Shown here in pieces: positions 38,668-40,641 of a DNA stretch of 40,641 nucleotides; the stretch's first letter is position 1, and every line of letters begins with the position of its first letter. This DNA comes from a virus. Position numbers and translations under genes: made by a program. The notes under the pieces are model-generated. The model saw only the letters and a program-made list of their open reading frames with translations, was not told the origin of the DNA and did not search any database. The stretch covers positions 1 to 40,641 of IMG/VR virus record IMGVR_UViG_3300012919_000016; one strand, written 5' to 3'.

Positions 38668-40641
38668 CTAGCAGAAAAAGTATTTTGAATTGTAAACATC
38701 ATTGACATCGAGAGAACCTAATGGAACTTCCGTTTCAAACCCTTCGGGTTCTGTCAGTAATGCCTCCTTAATTTCGTTATAAAAGTTTTTGTAGTCATAT
38801 AGTCGAACAAAATAATCACGAACTACATTTGAAAGTCTTTCAATATCACAAGCATGTGTTGAAAAGCTATCGTGTACTGCACCAAACGATCCTTCCCATT
38901 TAGAAGCTACAAGCATAAGATGTGCAGCATCTTGGGAGTGAATAAAGTTAGGTGATATACCCGAAATATAAGCACCAATATCAGCTATATGAGTGTCTAC
39001 TCGACCAACATGTTTAATTTGTTTTCCAGCAATACGTCCACGATGCTTAATAGCTTCTTGTCGATTACGTTGATATATTACTAGAAATCCTGAAGGGGTC
39101 CACCATTGAAGGTGTACATTGCGATCATCTATTTCCTTACGATAATTCACTTGGTGGACTGCGGCCTCTTGAAGGTACGCCATTGTAGCTAAAGGACCAG
39201 GACAAACCCTGTCGATAGCCTTAATAATACTATTACTAAGTGCTATACAGTCAATCATAGTGATGCCATATTTTTCTGTATACCCCTCCTTATAACAATC
39301 TGCATACATGCTCACAGACATACGCTTTGCGCCACAGGAGTATGCTCTAGTCATAGCCGCACGTTTAGCAATACCTTTGCGTATATCCCGCATAGGCATA
39401 TCTTTAAGAAGCTTAGTTAATCTTTCGTTTTCTTCCTCTTGAACAACATTATAAAGTTCTTTTGCAACTTTAACGTAAAAGTCACTTTGAATTTCAGTAT
39501 CAATAAGAGATACAAGTTTACCTGCTTGAGCATCTTTAGAAATAGCTGCAAGATGCTGCCAACCATTATTAGATCCATCAATAGGAATCGGGAGGAACGT
39601 AATATGTTCTGGCCCATTATTTTGTACATGAATCATTTCAATACAAGCCGCAAGAAAGCTAAATGGTTTTTCACCATGAATTAAACCTTCTTGAGCTGTG
39701 CTATTGATTACAACGAGGTTATTATATGTCCAACGAGCGCGATCTTGCAAGGTCATTTTATCTACTGAAATAGAACGCAAACCTTCTTCTTTAAGATACG
39801 CCTTATAATCGGATGTTACCCATTCAGGGATATCATCAATTTCGTAAGATTGATTATAACAAGTAGCAGTGTGAATAGCAAGCCATTTAATACCGTCCTC
39901 TCCAATTGGCTTGCCATCAGCAAACATCATAAGTCCTCTAGCAAGATCGTTACCTTGAAAGTTAAGGTAAGGCTCTAAGAAATAAAGGCGACCACGGTAA
40001 TCACAATCAGCGTACTGCCAGAATACAGATGAACTAATAACTTCAGCTTTATTCATAATAGTTTTGAGAGCATAGTTTTTAGAACGCGCTCGAAGTACTA
40101 AAAGTTTCTTATTCCATTTCTCAGTAGCTTCATTATAAGCTTTACGATTTTCTTTTGTATCTTCTTTCATAAGACGCGAAAGAGCTATTTTTACTTCAGC
40201 TGGGTCGCCTTCTTCAGGCATTTCACCTTCATCATGCAAGATATCTTGGAATTTAGTTTTAACAATAGCTAATACGGTAGGATTAATAGCCCATGCTGTT
40301 TGTTGTATAGTATTAATACCATCAATAAATTCAGATGAACGCATATCATTATCATTAAATACACTAATATATTCTTTGTCCCAACCTTTAATTAAACTTC
40401 TAGGGCCTGTTTCAGTATTTTGAAATAAAGCAGTAACTTTCTTTGGTTTAAGAAAAGTAGTTCCCGCCAGGATTTTACGATCAATTGTAGAATCATCTTT
40501 AAGAGACGTCCATTTTTCAGAAGCCCTAAGTGCATAAGGCACATTAAGAAGTTTAACATTATATTCAGGGTGTTTCTTATAAGTATCAGGATAAATCTTT
40601 TTAAGTTCACCCATATAAGCAATACGTGCTTCTGTTTCTTC
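38668..40641 (-). CDS. T7-type single-subunit RNA polymerase (5' end beyond window)
   Basis: 657 residues are visible. The frame is open to the right edge, so the N-terminal part, roughly 200 residues by comparison with T7 RNA polymerase, lies outside; the internal ATG at 40614 is not the true start. Motifs in order are DCDYRGRLYF and FQGNDLARGL, then motif A IPIDGSNNGWQHLA (Asp codon 39577-39579), motif B AKRAAMTRAYSCG, and motif C VHDSFSTH (Asp codon 38869-38871), ending in a C-terminal aromatic foot (KYFFC; T7 ends FAFA). The T7 R627 position is Lys here. It should transcribe phage middle/late genes from phage-specific promoters. Two small paralogous genes follow in the same operon. Confidence 0.95.
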   Translation of the reverse strand, partial: EETEARIAYMGELKKIYPDTYKKHPEYNVKLLNVPYALRASEKWTSLKDDSTIDRKILAGTTFLKPKKVTALFQNTETGPRSLIKGWDKEYISVFNDNDMRSSEFIDGINTIQQTAWAINPTVLAIVKTKFQDILHDEGEMPEEGDPAEVKIALSRLMKEDTKENRKAYNEATEKWNKKLLVLRARSKNYALKTIMNKAEVISSSVFWQYADCDYRGRLYFLEPYLNFQGNDLARGLMMFADGKPIGEDGIKWLAIHTATCYNQSYEIDDIPEWVTSDYKAYLKEEGLRSISVDKMTLQDRARWTYNNLVVINSTAQEGLIHGEKPFSFLAACIEMIHVQNNGPEHITFLPIPIDGSNNGWQHLAAISKDAQAGKLVSLIDTEIQSDFYVKVAKELYNVVQEEENERLTKLLKDMPMRDIRKGIAKRAAMTRAYSCGAKRMSVSMYADCYKEGYTEKYGITMIDCIALSNSIIKAIDRVCPGPLATMAYLQEAAVHQVNYRKEIDDRNVHLQWWTPSGFLVIYQRNRQEAIKHRGRIAGKQIKHVGRVDTHIADIGAYISGISPNFIHSQDAAHLMLVASKWEGSFGAVHDSFSTHACDIERLSNVVRDYFVRLYDYKNFYNEIKEALLTEPEGFETEVPLGSLDVNDVYNSKYFFC

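Noticed and set aside
40614-40641. ATG at 40614 as start of the RNA polymerase
   Set aside because: The frame is open to the window edge, and about 200 N-terminal residues expected from T7 polymerase are missing, so the true start lies outside.
1-40641. tRNA genes, integrase, repressor, reverse transcriptase or insertion sequence
   Set aside because: I looked for cloverleaf-like segments and the usual protein motifs and saw none; no evidence for lysogeny or a diversity-generating retroelement in this window.

Overview
The window reads as most of the genome of a lytic, tailed, short-tailed (podovirus-type) phage of an AT-rich marine bacterium. Hallmarks are a single-subunit T7-type RNA polymerase, a large terminase, a portal, an SU10/DUF5309-like major capsid protein, a P22/T7-style adaptor and tail nozzle, very large internal virion proteins, and a glutaredoxin next to a B12-dependent ribonucleotide reductase. 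Together with the low GC content and the gene order, this recalls HMO-2011-type phages of SAR116, SAR11 and Roseobacter hosts. That placement is from memory of the family, not from a search. I saw no integrase, repressor, tRNA, CRISPR array or insertion sequence.

Layout. Positions 1-131 hold the start of a leftward gene. Positions 167-720 are a non-coding block almost devoid of T on the + strand (10 T in 554 bases), and 721-785 is an AT-rich probable promoter strip. From 786 to 38096 every gene points right in one tightly packed late module with many TAATG or few-base overlaps. Its order is: small basic/membrane proteins and terminase (786-3585); glutaredoxin and ribonucleotide reductase (3608-5722); a lysis group with LysM protein, M15 peptidase and 3TM holin (6192-7917); fibre genes with a collagen-like S74 fibre and a 2-oxoglutarate oxygenase (8097-12310); portal, scaffold and capsid (12735-17727); adaptor and giant nozzle protein (18386-25710); and internal/ejection proteins (26277-38096). 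A bidirectional terminator at 38112-38153 separates this from leftward genes: two paralogous small proteins and the RNA polymerase, which runs off the right edge.

Because leftward genes occur at both ends of the window, the simplest reading is a circularly closed or permuted genome. In that reading the early/replication module starts at about 131, runs left through the missing part and ends at 38155. The T-depleted block would then sit exactly in the divergent control region between early and late modules, which makes it the most striking unexplained element here. DNA polymerase, primase/helicase and other replication genes are not in the window and are presumably in the missing part.

How the parts work together. 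RNA polymerase and host polymerase transcribe the modules. Ribonucleotide reductase plus glutaredoxin supply deoxynucleotides. Scaffold and capsid protein build the head on the portal, and terminase fills it. Adaptor, nozzle and fibres complete the tail, the internal proteins (one with a staphylococcal-nuclease-like domain) are probably ejected, and holin, M15 peptidase and perhaps the LysM protein lyse the cell.
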